NCBI GenBank assembly: GCA_016794625.1
Contig: JAEUGY010000009.1
Location: 1 to 64,000, forward strand
DNA: 64,000 nucleotides
Source: Opitutaceae bacterium
GTDB taxonomy: Bacteria > Verrucomicrobiota > Verrucomicrobiia > Opitutales > Opitutaceae
Direction of reading: 5' to 3'
Shown: piece by piece, positions 20,146 through 28,840 of the stretch
Layout of the letters: every line of letters starts with the position of its first letter
How positions within the stretch are numbered: position 1 is the first letter of the stretch
Translations under genes and position numbers: made by a program
Notes under the pieces: generated by a model
Seen by the model: only the letters and a program-made list of their open reading frames with translations
What the model was told of the DNA's origin: nothing
Database searches by the model: none

Positions 20146-22593
20146 GTGCGTTCCCTGTTTTCCGTCCGCGAACTCAACCAAACCCTGCGTCGCCTCGCGC
20201 GCGAACCCGGTTTCACCGCCACCGTGCTGCTCACGCTGGCGCTCTGCCTCGGAGCCAATGTGACCATCTTCGCGGTGGTCGACGCCATCCTCGTGCGCCC
20301 ACTGCCCTTCGCCGATCCGGAGCGACTGGTGGTGCTGACCAATGCGTACCCGGGCGCCGGGGTGCCCCGGGCCGGTTCCTCCATGACCAACTACTTTGAG
20401 CGGCGGGAAGCGCTCAAGGCGTTTTCCTCCATCGCGATCCGCCAGCAAGGCGACGCGATCATCGGCGAAGCGGGAGCGCCAACCCGGGTTGCCCGCGATC
20501 GGGTGTCACCCGAGTTCTTCTCCACGCTCGGTGTCCCGCTGGCGATGGGTCGATCTTTTACCGAAGAAGAACTGGCCTACGCCCGGAGCGGCGTCGCGAT
20601 CGTCACGGACGCATTCTGGCGCACGTATTTTCAGTCCGATCCCAAGGTTCTCGAACGCACGTTCATCGTCGATGGGCTGCCGGTCTCGGTCGTGGGTGTT
20701 CTGCCCACGGGTTTCCGTTACCTGTCGGGCCGCGCGCAGTTCTATATTCCGGCGGCTTCAAATCCGGATGAACGGGCGCCGGACCGGCGACATTCCAACA
20801 ACTTTGAGCAGATTGGACGTCTCGCGCCGGGGGTGACGCTGGCCGTGGCCCAATCCCAGCTTGATGCGTTCAACCAGAGCCAGGTGGAAACGGACCCGCA
20901 TCGCGCCCTGCTCCAAGGCGCCCGGTTCGCCACCACGATCAGCGATCTGCACGCGGACCATGTGCGCGACGTCCGGTCCATATTGTGGCTGCTACAGGGA
21001 GGCGTGCTCTTTCTGCTGCTGATCGGCGGAGTCAACCTGGTCAACCTGCTGCTCGTCCGCGCCAGCGGCCAAGCCAAGGAGCGGGCGGTGCGACAGGCCC
21101 TCGGCGCCAGCGCCGGCGACATCGGCCTCGGCATCCTGCGGGAAACCGTGGTGCTGTCGGTGCTCGGCGGCCTGCTCGGGCTGGGCCTGGGGGCCGCGGG
21201 CATTCGATTGCTGGCCCTCCTCGGCACCGACCAGCTTCCGCTCGGCGCCGCCATCGGGTTCGATCTGCGGATTGGCGCCCTGGCTTGGGGACTGTCGTGG
21301 GTGGTCGGAGCCGTGCTGGCGATTCCCGTCATCGTGTTCGCCCTGCGCGGCCGGCTCGCCAGCGTGTTGCACACGGAGAGTCGCGGCGGCACGGTGAGCC
21401 GCGCGGCGCAGCGGCTTCGTCACGGCTTCATCGTCGCCCAGGTCGCCCTCGCCTTCGTCCTGCTCGCGGGCGCGGGCCTGCTCGGCCTCAGCCTGAAGAA
21501 GGTGCTCGCCACGCCCGCCGGCTTTGACGCCGTGCCCGTGCTGAGCGGACGCATCGCGTTGCCATGGAAAAACTACCCGAAAAACGAAACCCGCCTCGCC
21601 TTTGTCGAACGCCTGCTGCCGGCGCTGGGCGCCCAGCCGGGGGTGACCCGGATCGGATTGACGACCGCGCTGCCGTTCTCCGGTCGGAATGACAACAACG
21701 CCATCGCCGTGGAGGGGGTGGTGCTCTCGGACAAAGATCCGATTCGCGCACATTACACGGCCGGCGTGGCGGGAGAGTACTGGCAGACCCTGGGAATTCC
21801 TCTGCTGGAAGGTCGCTTTCTCGAGGCCGCCGACCAGCACGGGTCCCAGCAAACCTGCGTGGTCGACGCGGAACTGGCCCGGCGCTACTGGCCGAATGCC
21901 TCGGCGATTGGCCGGCGGTTGACCAACGGTCCGACCTTTGAAGAGGCGAAGGCGTTCACCATCGTGGGTGTGGTGGGGACCGTCAAACAGGCGGATTTGT
22001 CGGAAACCCAGGCGCAAGGCACCGTCTATTTCCCCTACCGTTACTACACCTCCAATGCGCTGGCGATCGTGGCGCGGACCGCCCTTCACCCGAACGCGTT
22101 AGGCCCCACCCTGCAAAAGGCGGTGCTGCAACTGGACCCGGAACTGCCGCTCGATGACCTGAAGCCCATGCAGGGGCGCATCGACGAAAGCCTGGTCACG
22201 CGTCGCTCGCCGGCGGTGCTGGCCGGGATTTTTGCCGCGGTCGCCCTCTCCCTCGCCGCAGTCGGCACCTACGGTGTGCTCGCGTACGCGGTGGGCCAGC
22301 GGCGTCGCGAAATCGGGGTGCGCATGGCGCTGGGCGCCCAGCCGCAGCAAGTGCTCGCCCAGTTTCTCGGCTTGGGACTGAAGCTCCTGCTTGGCGGGGT
22401 CGCACTCGGAATCCTGGGAGCCTGGGGTACGGGGTTGGCCATGCAGTCGATTCTCTTTGGCATCCAGCCGCTCCATCCCGGCCTGTTTGCCCTGACGGCG
22501 GCTCTGATGAGCGGGGTGGTCATGCTGGCCGTACTGGTGCCCTCCCACCGGGCGGCCTGTCTCTCGCCAATCGAGGCCCTGCGCGAAGACTGA
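20146..22593 (+). CDS. ADOP-type ABC transporter permease (MacB/FtsX family)
   Basis: 815 residues from GTG 20146. It begins RELNQTLRRLAREPGFTATV, the hallmark of acidobacterial-type duplicated orphan permeases, then a membrane helix (LLTLALCLGANVTIFAVVDAIL) and a MacB-like periplasmic domain (about 55-275). A three-helix FtsX core follows (VLFLLLIGGVNLVNLLLVRASG; RAVRQALGASAGDI), then a second periplasmic domain and a second FtsX core ending with VGQRRREIGVRMALGAQPQ. No ABC ATPase gene is adjacent, which is usual for this family. The substrate is unknown; MacB relatives extrude peptides, lipids or macrolides. Confidence 0.9.
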   Translation: MRSLFSVRELNQTLRRLAREPGFTATVLLTLALCLGANVTIFAVVDAILVRPLPFADPERLVVLTNAYPGAGVPRAGSSMTNYFERREALKAFSSIAIRQQGDAIIGEAGAPTRVARDRVSPEFFSTLGVPLAMGRSFTEEELAYARSGVAIVTDAFWRTYFQSDPKVLERTFIVDGLPVSVVGVLPTGFRYLSGRAQFYIPAASNPDERAPDRRHSNNFEQIGRLAPGVTLAVAQSQLDAFNQSQVETDPHRALLQGARFATTISDLHADHVRDVRSILWLLQGGVLFLLLIGGVNLVNLLLVRASGQAKERAVRQALGASAGDIGLGILRETVVLSVLGGLLGLGLGAAGIRLLALLGTDQLPLGAAIGFDLRIGALAWGLSWVVGAVLAIPVIVFALRGRLASVLHTESRGGTVSRAAQRLRHGFIVAQVALAFVLLAGAGLLGLSLKKVLATPAGFDAVPVLSGRIALPWKNYPKNETRLAFVERLLPALGAQPGVTRIGLTTALPFSGRNDNNAIAVEGVVLSDKDPIRAHYTAGVAGEYWQTLGIPLLEGRFLEAADQHGSQQTCVVDAELARRYWPNASAIGRRLTNGPTFEEAKAFTIVGVVGTVKQADLSETQAQGTVYFPYRYYTSNALAIVARTALHPNALGPTLQKAVLQLDPELPLDDLKPMQGRIDESLVTRRSPAVLAGIFAAVALSLAAVGTYGVLAYAVGQRRREIGVRMALGAQPQQVLAQFLGLGLKLLLGGVALGILGAWGTGLAMQSILFGIQPLHPGLFALTAALMSGVVMLAVLVPSHRAACLSPIEALRED

Positions 22594-22690
22594 CCGCAAA
22601 GCAGTCTTGCGGCGGTTTGTCTTGCGGGTCCTGCTCGGCTTCGGCGGACGGCGCCCAAGTCTGCCGCAGACCGCGCCCAACGCACGCTCC

Positions 22691-23047
22691 ATGGCTGACG
22701 ACGCATCCCCCAACCCGCCGAAACTGGCCCTGCGCAAAGGCGCGCCGGACCGGGTCTCCCCCGACGGGCCGTCCTCCGCCCCCGATCCCAACGGAGCGTT
22801 CGCGCACCTGCAGACCAATCGCACCGCCCGGCGTTCGTTGGACGAAGCGGTGCCGACGGGACCGGTTTCCGAATCCCACCGCGCTCGAAACTACGCGATC
22901 ACCCTGCTGCTCGGAAATCTTGCGCTGGTCGGGCTTTTTTTGGTGCTGCCCAAGAGTGTGCTCATCGCCGTTCCCTTGCTGTCCGGCATGGTGCTGTTTT
23001 CCATCGGTTTGACGTGGTCGGTCTGGGTGGTGCAGCGGAAACGCTAG
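22691..23047 (+). CDS. Small membrane protein, unknown function
   Basis: 118 residues from ATG 22691 (MADDASPNPPKLALRK). A longer frame from 22607 would add 28 residues rich in Arg and is less likely. The first 70 residues are soluble and rich in Pro and charged residues (cytoplasmic by charge), followed by two membrane helices (YAITLLLGNLALVGLFLVL and VLIAVPLLSGMVLFSIGLTWSVWV) and a short basic tail QRKR. It follows the permease after 97 bases on the same strand and may be cotranscribed. No family recognised. Confidence 0.6.
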   Translation: MADDASPNPPKLALRKGAPDRVSPDGPSSAPDPNGAFAHLQTNRTARRSLDEAVPTGPVSESHRARNYAITLLLGNLALVGLFLVLPKSVLIAVPLLSGMVLFSIGLTWSVWVVQRKR

Positions 23048-23096
23048 CCGACCGGGCAAGAGCTGCGGTCACGAGGGAGGGAACCCAACCCGGACC

Positions 23097-23109
23097 CGCG
23101 TGTCACGCG
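23097..23109. other. Short perfect dyad CGCGTG-T-CACGCG
   Basis: A 6+1+6 palindrome 50 bases after the small membrane protein gene, in the spacer before a doubtful small frame. It could be a short hairpin at the transcript end or a protein-binding site. Nothing else in 23048-23243 was recognised. Confidence 0.3.
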
Positions 23110-23243
23110 TTGATAAGAAAACTCCGCAGCCAGCAAAAATGTTGGTTTTTTTGGCAAAGCCTGACTCCGGCGTGCCGAAGAAAAGCGTAGTGGTCTATAT
23201 CCCACTGATTCCTCCGCCTTCCTCCCGTCAGCGTCCGCCCGCC

Positions 23244-23471
23244 GTGAACACCCTCGCCGCCCTCCTCCCCGCCAAAATCAAACGCCGCTTCCTCCACCCG
23301 TCGGGTGAATCGGAAACGTCTGATTTTGTCGCGGCCCAGGCCTCCGAGCGGCGTCCGTCCCGGGAAGCGCGTGGCATGAAGGTCCGGTTTGTGCCGCCGC
23401 CCCTCGTGGCGCCGACGCCCCGTCCGTGGATCTTCGAGCGTCCGGGTGCCCTGCACTCCGATCGCTGGTAA
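23244..23471 (+). CDS. Possible small basic protein
   Basis: 75 residues from GTG 23244 (VNTLAALLPAKIKRRFLHP), Pro- and Arg-rich, ending GALHSDRW. The frame is open further upstream to GTG 23100, but that part (KKTPQPAKMLVFLAKP) looks non-coding in composition. No family is recognised and there is no convincing ribosome site. The gene stops 14 bases before the first 80-bp palindromic repeat, which fits the habit of these repeats to sit at gene 3' ends and gives weak support that it is real. Confidence 0.35.
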   Translation: MNTLAALLPAKIKRRFLHPSGESETSDFVAAQASERRPSREARGMKVRFVPPPLVAPTPRPWIFERPGALHSDRW

Positions 23472-23484
23472 ACCGCACGAGCAG

Positions 23485-23564
23485 AGGCGTGCCCGCAAGG
23501 GGCAGCCCTACACTCGGACTTCATCCTTCTCCTCATTGTAGGGCCGGCCCTCGCGGCCGCGCCT
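23485..23564. repeat. 80-bp palindromic element, copy 1
   Basis: Identical over 80 bases to the copy at 23753-23832. Internally it is an imperfect inverted repeat: the arm CCCGCAAGGGGCAGCCCTAC is mirrored (18 of 22 bases) by the arm containing TGTAGGGCCGGCCCTCGCGG, with a 25-base pyrimidine-rich centre. The ends are AGGCG and CGCCT. It has no coding capacity. Confidence 0.9.
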
Positions 23565-23752
23565 GCACCGCGGAGCGGTGAAGTGCAAAGTTCGAAGTGC
23601 GAAGCGTGAATCCCAACCAAAGGAGCTGCGGCTTCAGCCGCATCCGATTTCCATCCGCCCTTCCGAACCACTTCAGCGTTAGAAATTAAGCGTTCAGCGT
23701 TCAGCGTTCAACGTCCCTCCCGGACCTTCACGCTTCACCGCCCCGCGGTGCA
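23565..23752. repeat. Mosaic of short repeat modules between the two 80-bp copies
   Basis: Contains the hairpin module GCACCGCGGAGCGGTG (23565-23581), GAAGTGCxAAG-type steps (GAAGTGCAAAGTTCGAAGTG), a 7-base tandem TTCAGCG TTCAGCG TTCAACG near 23691-23713, and an inverted relative of the hairpin module (CTTCACCGCCCCGCGGTG) at about 23733-23750. The same modules recur at 61594-61910. No gene is seen. Confidence 0.8.
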
Positions 23753-23832
23753 AGGCGTGCCCGCAAGGGGCAGCCCTACACTCGGACTTCATCCTTCTCC
23801 TCATTGTAGGGCCGGCCCTCGCGGCCGCGCCT
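23753..23832. repeat. 80-bp palindromic element, copy 2
   Basis: Exact 80-base direct copy of 23485-23564, offset 268 bases. It is followed by CTTCACTC/TTCGCCC steps and a perfect 18-base palindrome CCCGCCCCGCGGGGCGGG (23871-23888) that abuts the prfB stop codon. Confidence 0.9.
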
Positions 23833-23870
23833 TGCCGACTTTCACCCTTCACTCTTCGCCCTTCGAACCT

Positions 23871-23888
23871 CCCGCCCCGCGGGGCGGG
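23871..23888 (-). terminator. 18-base palindrome touching the prfB stop codon
   Basis: CCCGCCCCGCGGGGCGGG lies immediately 3' of the prfB TAA (23891-23889 on the minus strand). It is the local variant of the hairpin module of the repeat family and would fold in the prfB message. It may act as a terminator or 3' stabiliser; there is no U-tract. Confidence 0.5.
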
Positions 23889-25032
23889 TTATTCGTCGAT
23901 CTGAATGTCCTTGTTGCGGTGACGCGGGCAGCCCGCGCGCAGCCAGCCGGTGACAAAACGGTCGAGGTCACCATCCAGCACGCCTTGGGTGTCGCTGGTG
24001 CTCACCCCCGTGCGCAGGTCCTTCACCATTTGGTAGGGTTGCAGCACATAACTGCGGATCTGGCTTCCCCAGCCGATTTCACCCTTCTCGCCGTAAAACC
24101 GCTCCATCTCACTGCGCTGCTCATCCATGCGCTTCTCATAGAGTCGCGCCTTGAGGATGCCCATGGCCGAGGCCTTGTTCTTCAACTGGGAGCGCTCGTT
24201 TTGGCAGACCACCACGATCCCGGAGGGAATGTGGGTGATGCGCACCGCGGAGTCGGTGGTATTGACGCCCTGACCGCCCTTGCCCGAAGACCGGTAGACA
24301 TCGATGCGCAACTCTTCCTCGGGGATGTCGATTTTGATTTCGTCGTTGATTTCGGCAATGACGTCGATCGCGCAAAAGGAGGTGTGCCGCCGTTGATTGG
24401 AGTCAAACGGGCTGATGCGCACCAGCCGATGCACCCCGCGTTCCGCCTTGGCATAACCGTAGGCGTTTTCGCCCTTGATCAACATCGTGGCCTTGCTGAT
24501 GCCCGCCTGATCTCCCGCCTGCACATCCTGCACCTCAATGGTGAAACCACGCCGGTCCGCCCAGCGCGAGTACATGCGAAACAGCATGTCCGCCCAATCG
24601 TTCGACTCGGTCCCGCCGGCTCCCGACTGAATCGAAAGGATGGCGTTGTTGCGATCGAACTGCCCGGTCAGGAACGCGCCGATCTCAATGCGATCCAGCT
24701 CCTCCACCATGGCCGCCACTTGCTGGTCGAGCTCGAGCGCGTAGGTCTCTTTCTCGGCCTCGCTGGCGACGTCGATGAGTTCGATCATCACATCCACATC
24801 GGCGAGCTTCTTGCGATAGTCCACCACCGGCACCACGGCCCGTTTCAGTCCGTTGAGCTTGGCGATGTGTTTTTGCGCGCGCTCATTGTGATCCCAGAAT
24901 TCCGGCGATCCCATCTGCGCCTCCATCGCCTCGATCTCGCGCTGCTTTTGGTCGACGTCAAAGAAACCTCCATAGGTGACCGGCGCGCTTCTTGATATTC
25001 TCGATGTGGGAAAAGGTTTCGGGAGCGATCAT
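23889..25032 (-). CDS. prfB: Peptide chain release factor 2, with programmed +1 frameshift
   Basis: About 380 residues after a +1 shift. RF2 reads UGA and UAA and triggers peptide release. The first frame runs from ATG 25032 ([20 protein letters not shown]) for 24 codons to an in-frame TGA at 24960-24958. The site reads GGAGG-TTT-CTT-TGA-C: an internal Shine-Dalgarno three bases before the slippery CTT, then the stop. Reading continues in the +1 frame with [15 protein letters not shown]. The stop-codon tripeptide SPF (near residue 208, [14 protein letters not shown]) and the catalytic GGQ (near 251, [12 protein letters not shown]) are present. It lies 85 bases downstream of the EF-G-like gene on the same strand. 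Annotating from an internal ATG would lose about 35 residues. Confidence 0.96.
24958..24968 (-). promoter_or_regulatory. prfB recoding site
   Basis: On the minus strand the sequence is TGGAGGTTTCTTTGAC (from about 24972 to 24957): GGAGG, a 3-base spacer, CTT (codon 24) and TGA (codon 25). It matches the canonical autoregulatory site, where scarcity of RF2 favours slippage and restores RF2 synthesis. Confidence 0.93.
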
Positions 25033-25117
25033 GGGAACCACCCATGAGCGCAACAGCGCGCACCCGGTGCAAGCGGCAAATCACCGCCGCACCGGCCTTG
25101 CTTCCGGACCAGGTCGT

Positions 25118-27202
25118 TTACTTCTTCTCCGACCCGTTTGCTTTACCTTTTTCCATCAACAATTTCTGGGTGAGATCGGCCGGCACCTCCGCGTAGTGAC
25201 TGAAGTCCGCCGCATGCCGTCCGCGGCCGCCGGTGAGGGAACGCACCACCGTGCTGTAGTGGTAGAGCTCCCGCTGCGGCACATGCGCCCGGATGTTTTG
25301 GAAATGGCCGTCCGCCTCAACGCCCAGAATGTGGCCGCGCCGCGCCGTGAGATCGCCAAGCACCGCTCCAACGTCGTCCTCCGGCACCACCACGGACACA
25401 GCCCAGACGGGTTCCAGCAATCCGGGAGACGCCGTGTGAAACGCCTCCTTCATCGCATGGTATCCCGCCACCTGAAACGCGATGTCCTTCGAGTCCACCG
25501 GGTGCATCTTGCCGTCAAAGAAATCAACTTCGACATCGGTCACCCGGAAACCCGCGTAGATGCCTTCCCGACAGGCGGTCTGCACCCCTTTTTCCACGGA
25601 GGCCACAAAGATGCGGTCCACATTGTTCCCGACCAGGGACTGTGAGAACACGACACCCGAATTGCGCGCACCCGGCTGGATCCGCAGGGCGACTTCGGCA
25701 AATTGTCCGGCCCCGCCTGTCTGTTTCTTGTGCCGGTACAACGACTCGGCCTTCGCGCGGATGGTTTCGCGGTAGGGAATGTTCGGCTCCTGCAGGCTGA
25801 CACTGACGCCGAACCGGCGCTGCAAGCGTTCGACGATCACCTGCAGGTGCAATTCACCCTGCCCGGAGACAAGGGTCTGATGGACCTCGTCGTCCACCCG
25901 GTAATGGAAGGTCGGGTCCTCAAGATGAAGCGTGGCCAGGCCGACGGCGAGTTTGTCCTCATCGCCCTTCGATCGCAGTTTGAGGGCCGCATGGATGTCC
26001 GGTTTGGGGAACTCCACTTTCGGCAGGACCACCTGAAAGCGCGGGCTGCACAGGGTGTCCCCGGTGTGCGTGGCGCGCAGCTTGACCACGGCGCCGAGGT
26101 CGCCGGCGTTGAGATGCGTCACGGGCGTGCGGTCGTGACCGTTGAGCAGATAGATTTGCCCAAAGCGTTCCGTGCAGTCGCGCACCGTGTTCTGCAACTC
26201 GTCACCCGTACGCACGGTTCCGGAGTAAACGCGAAAGAGCGACAGCTCGCCCACGCCGGGCTCGTTCATGGTCTTGAAGACATACACCACCGGCTCGGGC
26301 TGGGCCAGCGCCACCGACCCGGGCAGGCCGCTGGCATCGCGGGCCGGCACTTCGGCCCGATCGAGCGGGGAGGAACCATACTTGGCGATGAAGTCCAGCA
26401 GCCGGGTCACGCCGACATTGGTCTCCGCCGACACCGGAAACACCGGCACAAAGACCTGCTTCTGAATCGTCTGGTGAAGTCCGGCGCGGAACTCCTCTTC
26501 GGCCAGGTAACCCTTCTCAAAGAACTTCTCCATCAGCCCGTCATCCGACTCGGCCACATATTCAATCAGCTCGCGATGCAACCGTTTGACCCGTTCTTCC
26601 AACGCCCCGGCAGGCACCTCCGTGTAGCGTCCATTGCCCCCGGGGGTGTAGGCGACCACCTCGTTGCGCATCACATCCAGCACATGGCTGAAGCCGGGGC
26701 CGGTGGAGAGCGGCATGCCGAGCGGAAAGACTTTGGGTCCAAAGTGCTCCCGCAGGTTCTCCAGAATGGTTTCAAACTTGACGTTGGGTTTATCGAGTCC
26801 GTTGACGACCAATATCTTCGGAAGCCCGTAATGGGTCGCGTACTCCCAGGCCGCATCGGTGCCGACCCCGAGTCCATGCGCGGCATTGACGACAATGAGC
26901 GCAAAGTCGCCCACGCGCAGCGCGCCCAGGCCCTCGCTGATGAAATCGGCGTATCCGGGCGTATCGAGGATGTTCAGTTTTCGTCCCATCCACTCGGTGT
27001 GGAGCAACGAACAATGTACCGAAATCTGGTGTTGGTGTTCGCTCGCGTGGTAGTCGGAGACGGTCGTGCCGGCGGCGATGGATCCCAGTCGCCCAATTTT
27101 GCCCGAACAGAGGAGCATGGCCTCCGTCAGGAGGGTCTTACCGGCCGAAGCGTGTCCGAGGACCGCGAAGCTTCTCAGATCTGAAGAGGAATATTCTTTC
27201 AT
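25118..27202 (-). CDS. EF-G-like translational GTPase (EF-G2 type)
   Basis: 694 residues with the five-domain EF-G layout. The GTPase domain begins VLGHASAGKTLLTEAML (P-loop 16-23), shows the switch-2 motif DTPGYADF and, where NKxD is expected, NGLDKPN, so the Lys of the guanine-specificity motif is Gly. Switch 1 is the shortened EF-G2 form (SEHQHQISVHCSLLH). Domain IV has VTDVEVDFFDGKMHPVDS and domain V ARRGHILGVEADGH. Canonical EF-G drives translocation; EF-G2-type paralogues have separate or unclear roles. It is upstream of prfB on the same strand, so the two translation factors are probably cotranscribed. The altered G4 motif could weaken guanine specificity or change the GTP cycle. Confidence 0.85.
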   Translation of the reverse strand: MKEYSSSDLRSFAVLGHASAGKTLLTEAMLLCSGKIGRLGSIAAGTTVSDYHASEHQHQISVHCSLLHTEWMGRKLNILDTPGYADFISEGLGALRVGDFALIVVNAAHGLGVGTDAAWEYATHYGLPKILVVNGLDKPNVKFETILENLREHFGPKVFPLGMPLSTGPGFSHVLDVMRNEVVAYTPGGNGRYTEVPAGALEERVKRLHRELIEYVAESDDGLMEKFFEKGYLAEEEFRAGLHQTIQKQVFVPVFPVSAETNVGVTRLLDFIAKYGSSPLDRAEVPARDASGLPGSVALAQPEPVVYVFKTMNEPGVGELSLFRVYSGTVRTGDELQNTVRDCTERFGQIYLLNGHDRTPVTHLNAGDLGAVVKLRATHTGDTLCSPRFQVVLPKVEFPKPDIHAALKLRSKGDEDKLAVGLATLHLEDPTFHYRVDDEVHQTLVSGQGELHLQVIVERLQRRFGVSVSLQEPNIPYRETIRAKAESLYRHKKQTGGAGQFAEVALRIQPGARNSGVVFSQSLVGNNVDRIFVASVEKGVQTACREGIYAGFRVTDVEVDFFDGKMHPVDSKDIAFQVAGYHAMKEAFHTASPGLLEPVWAVSVVVPEDDVGAVLGDLTARRGHILGVEADGHFQNIRAHVPQRELYHYSTVVRSLTGGRGRHAADFSHYAEVPADLTQKLLMEKGKANGSEKK

Positions 27203-27231
27203 GAACCGAGCAAATGAGGGTTGAGGGGAAA

Positions 27232-27250
27232 CCCACGCATCACGCGTGGG
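27232..27250 (-). promoter_or_regulatory. Hairpin in the leader of the EF-G-like gene
   Basis: CCCACGC-ATCAC-GCGTGGG, a perfect 7-bp stem with a 5-base loop, centred about 39 bases upstream of the ATG at 27202 on the minus strand. It could be a 5' leader hairpin or the end of the upstream fucosidase transcript. The rest of 27203-27390 shows nothing recognisable. Confidence 0.35.
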
Positions 27251-27363
27251 GAAGTCGGCGTGAGCCTAGCGGGTTCGAGCGTAACCGCCTGCGCGCTCCT
27301 TGCGACTCTTTCTGCGGATCTTGCCTAAATTTCCGGCCCGGGCGGAGGTAGCCACCCAATCCC

Positions 27364-27379
27364 CTCCCCGCTGGGGGAG
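27364..27379 (-). terminator. Second hairpin downstream of fucosidase 1
   Basis: CTCCCC-GCTG-GGGGAG, a 6-bp stem with a 4-base loop, 12 bases beyond the stronger hairpin at 27391-27415. Together they form a tandem stem-loop pair at the 3' end of the gene. Confidence 0.35.
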
Positions 27380-27390
27380 CAGGCCCGGAC

Positions 27391-27415
27391 GAGTGTCATC
27401 CGCGGGATGACACTC
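27391..27415 (-). terminator. Perfect 11-bp hairpin downstream of fucosidase 1
   Basis: GAGTGTCATCC-GCG-GGATGACACTC, an 11-bp perfect stem with a 3-base loop, 15 bases after the fucosidase stop (27431). It is likely the transcript end, although no U-tract follows on the minus strand. Confidence 0.55.
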
Positions 27416-27430
27416 TCCCTCCTCCGGGGC

Positions 27431-28840
27431 TCACGCGGTGGATACGCCGGTGGCGCCCACCGGGGCAAGGGTCTCGGGCAGGTGGTCGAACTCGAGCTTG
27501 GCGACGAGCACGGTGTTGGCGTGCTCGTTCACGGGCAGCGCGGTCAAACGGAGGTACCGCCCCTGGTCCCCATGCTCGGTTGGCACGAGGTCGATCGAGC
27601 AACGCACGGGTTCGCCTGTATTCAAAAGCGTGGCGCGCCGCGGCAGGTGGGCCAGGGGCTTGAGTTTCACCGCGTCGCCCCGCGGATCCGCGGTCAGCAG
27701 GACATAGAGGGTGTGGTCGCGACGGGTGAGCAGCACATCGCGATTGCTCGTGAGATGCGACGCCGGCCGGTTGCCTTCCAAGGCCTCGCGGACTCGGCGG
27801 TACCAGGCTCCGGTGCGATCGAGGAAACGAACCGCGACCTCGGGCAGAGTTCCGTCCGGCAGCGGTCCGACATTGAGCAGGTAATTCGCATCGCGCGCCA
27901 GGTAGCGGGCGATGCTGCGCTGGAGGTGCCGGTCGGTGTAATAATCCTCGTCCTTCCGCCAGCCCCAACTCTCCATGCCGATCGACTGGCAGGCTTCGGT
28001 GCGCTGCGCGAAGGAGAGCAGGACCGCGCCTTCCTTGGAATAGTCGCGCTCCGGCGTGCCAAAGTCACCCCGGTCATAACCCCGGTCATTGATGACCGCG
28101 GCGGGCTGGAGCTCGCGGATGAGCGCGTTGATCGACGGGTCGACGCGTTGGTCGACATTCATGTCCCACCAAAACCCATGGATCGGGCCGTAGTTCGTCA
28201 TCAGTTCCCTCACCTGGGCACGCACATACTCGGTGTACTGCGCCAGATCGGGACGGTCTCCGGGCTGCGGCGGCAACTCGTGGTGCCGCCCTTGGTTGGG
28301 ATAGTTCGGGTGGTGCCAGTCCGCGATCGAGTAGTAGAGGCACAGAGGGAACTTCCGCCGGTGACAGGACTCGGCCAGTTTCTTGAGCAAGTCGCCGGCG
28401 TAGGGGGTGTTTCCGCAGTGGAAGTCGGTGTGCCGCGACGCAAACAGACAGAATCCATCGTGATGTTTAGTCGTGAAACACAGGTAGCCCATGCCATTGC
28501 GCTCGGCCACGTCCAGCCAGGCGTCAGGATTGAACTGCGTCGGATTCCAACGCGCCGCGAGCTTGCTGTACTCCGCGCGCGGGATGCGGCGGCGCCATTG
28601 GTCCTGCTCGTGCCATCCTTCGATCGCGTACAGGCCCCAGTGCACGAACAATCCGTAGCGACGCTGAAACCACCAGTCGCGGGCATCCCCGAAACGAGGG
28701 GCAAGCGGCGGCGGAGACGGCGCCGTCGGGACGCTCGCCGCGGGGGTGGCGGCGGGGCCCGCCGCGCTGGATACGTGAGGCAGGAGCGGTGCACCGGCCA
28801 GCAGGGCGCCGGATGTGGTCAAAAAGTCGCGGCGTTTCAT
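27431..28840 (-). CDS. Alpha-L-fucosidase, GH29, Tat-exported
   Basis: 469 residues. A Tat signal is visible (MKRRDFLTTSGALLAG). The GH29 barrel shows RYGLFVHWGLYAI, FTTKHHDGFCLF, FPLCLYYSIADWHHPN and the nucleophile segment GPIHGFWWDMN, with Asp226 as probable nucleophile by position. YLLNVGPLPDGTLPE is the conserved end of the barrel, followed by a beta-sandwich. GH29 enzymes remove alpha-L-fucose with retention. The acid/base residue cannot be assigned by eye because it varies in the family. It is divergent from the second GH29 gene across 187 bases, and the two use different export routes. Confidence 0.88.
   Translation of the reverse strand: MKRRDFLTTSGALLAGAPLLPHVSSAAGPAATPAASVPTAPSPPPLAPRFGDARDWWFQRRYGLFVHWGLYAIEGWHEQDQWRRRIPRAEYSKLAARWNPTQFNPDAWLDVAERNGMGYLCFTTKHHDGFCLFASRHTDFHCGNTPYAGDLLKKLAESCHRRKFPLCLYYSIADWHHPNYPNQGRHHELPPQPGDRPDLAQYTEYVRAQVRELMTNYGPIHGFWWDMNVDQRVDPSINALIRELQPAAVINDRGYDRGDFGTPERDYSKEGAVLLSFAQRTEACQSIGMESWGWRKDEDYYTDRHLQRSIARYLARDANYLLNVGPLPDGTLPEVAVRFLDRTGAWYRRVREALEGNRPASHLTSNRDVLLTRRDHTLYVLLTADPRGDAVKLKPLAHLPRRATLLNTGEPVRCSIDLVPTEHGDQGRYLRLTALPVNEHANTVLVAKLEFDHLPETLAPVGATGVSTA

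Noticed and set aside
24845..25084. prfB as a frameshifted pseudogene or a separate small gene upstream
   Set aside because: The break coincides exactly with the RF2 recoding site (GGAGG, CTT TGA C), and both halves match RF2.
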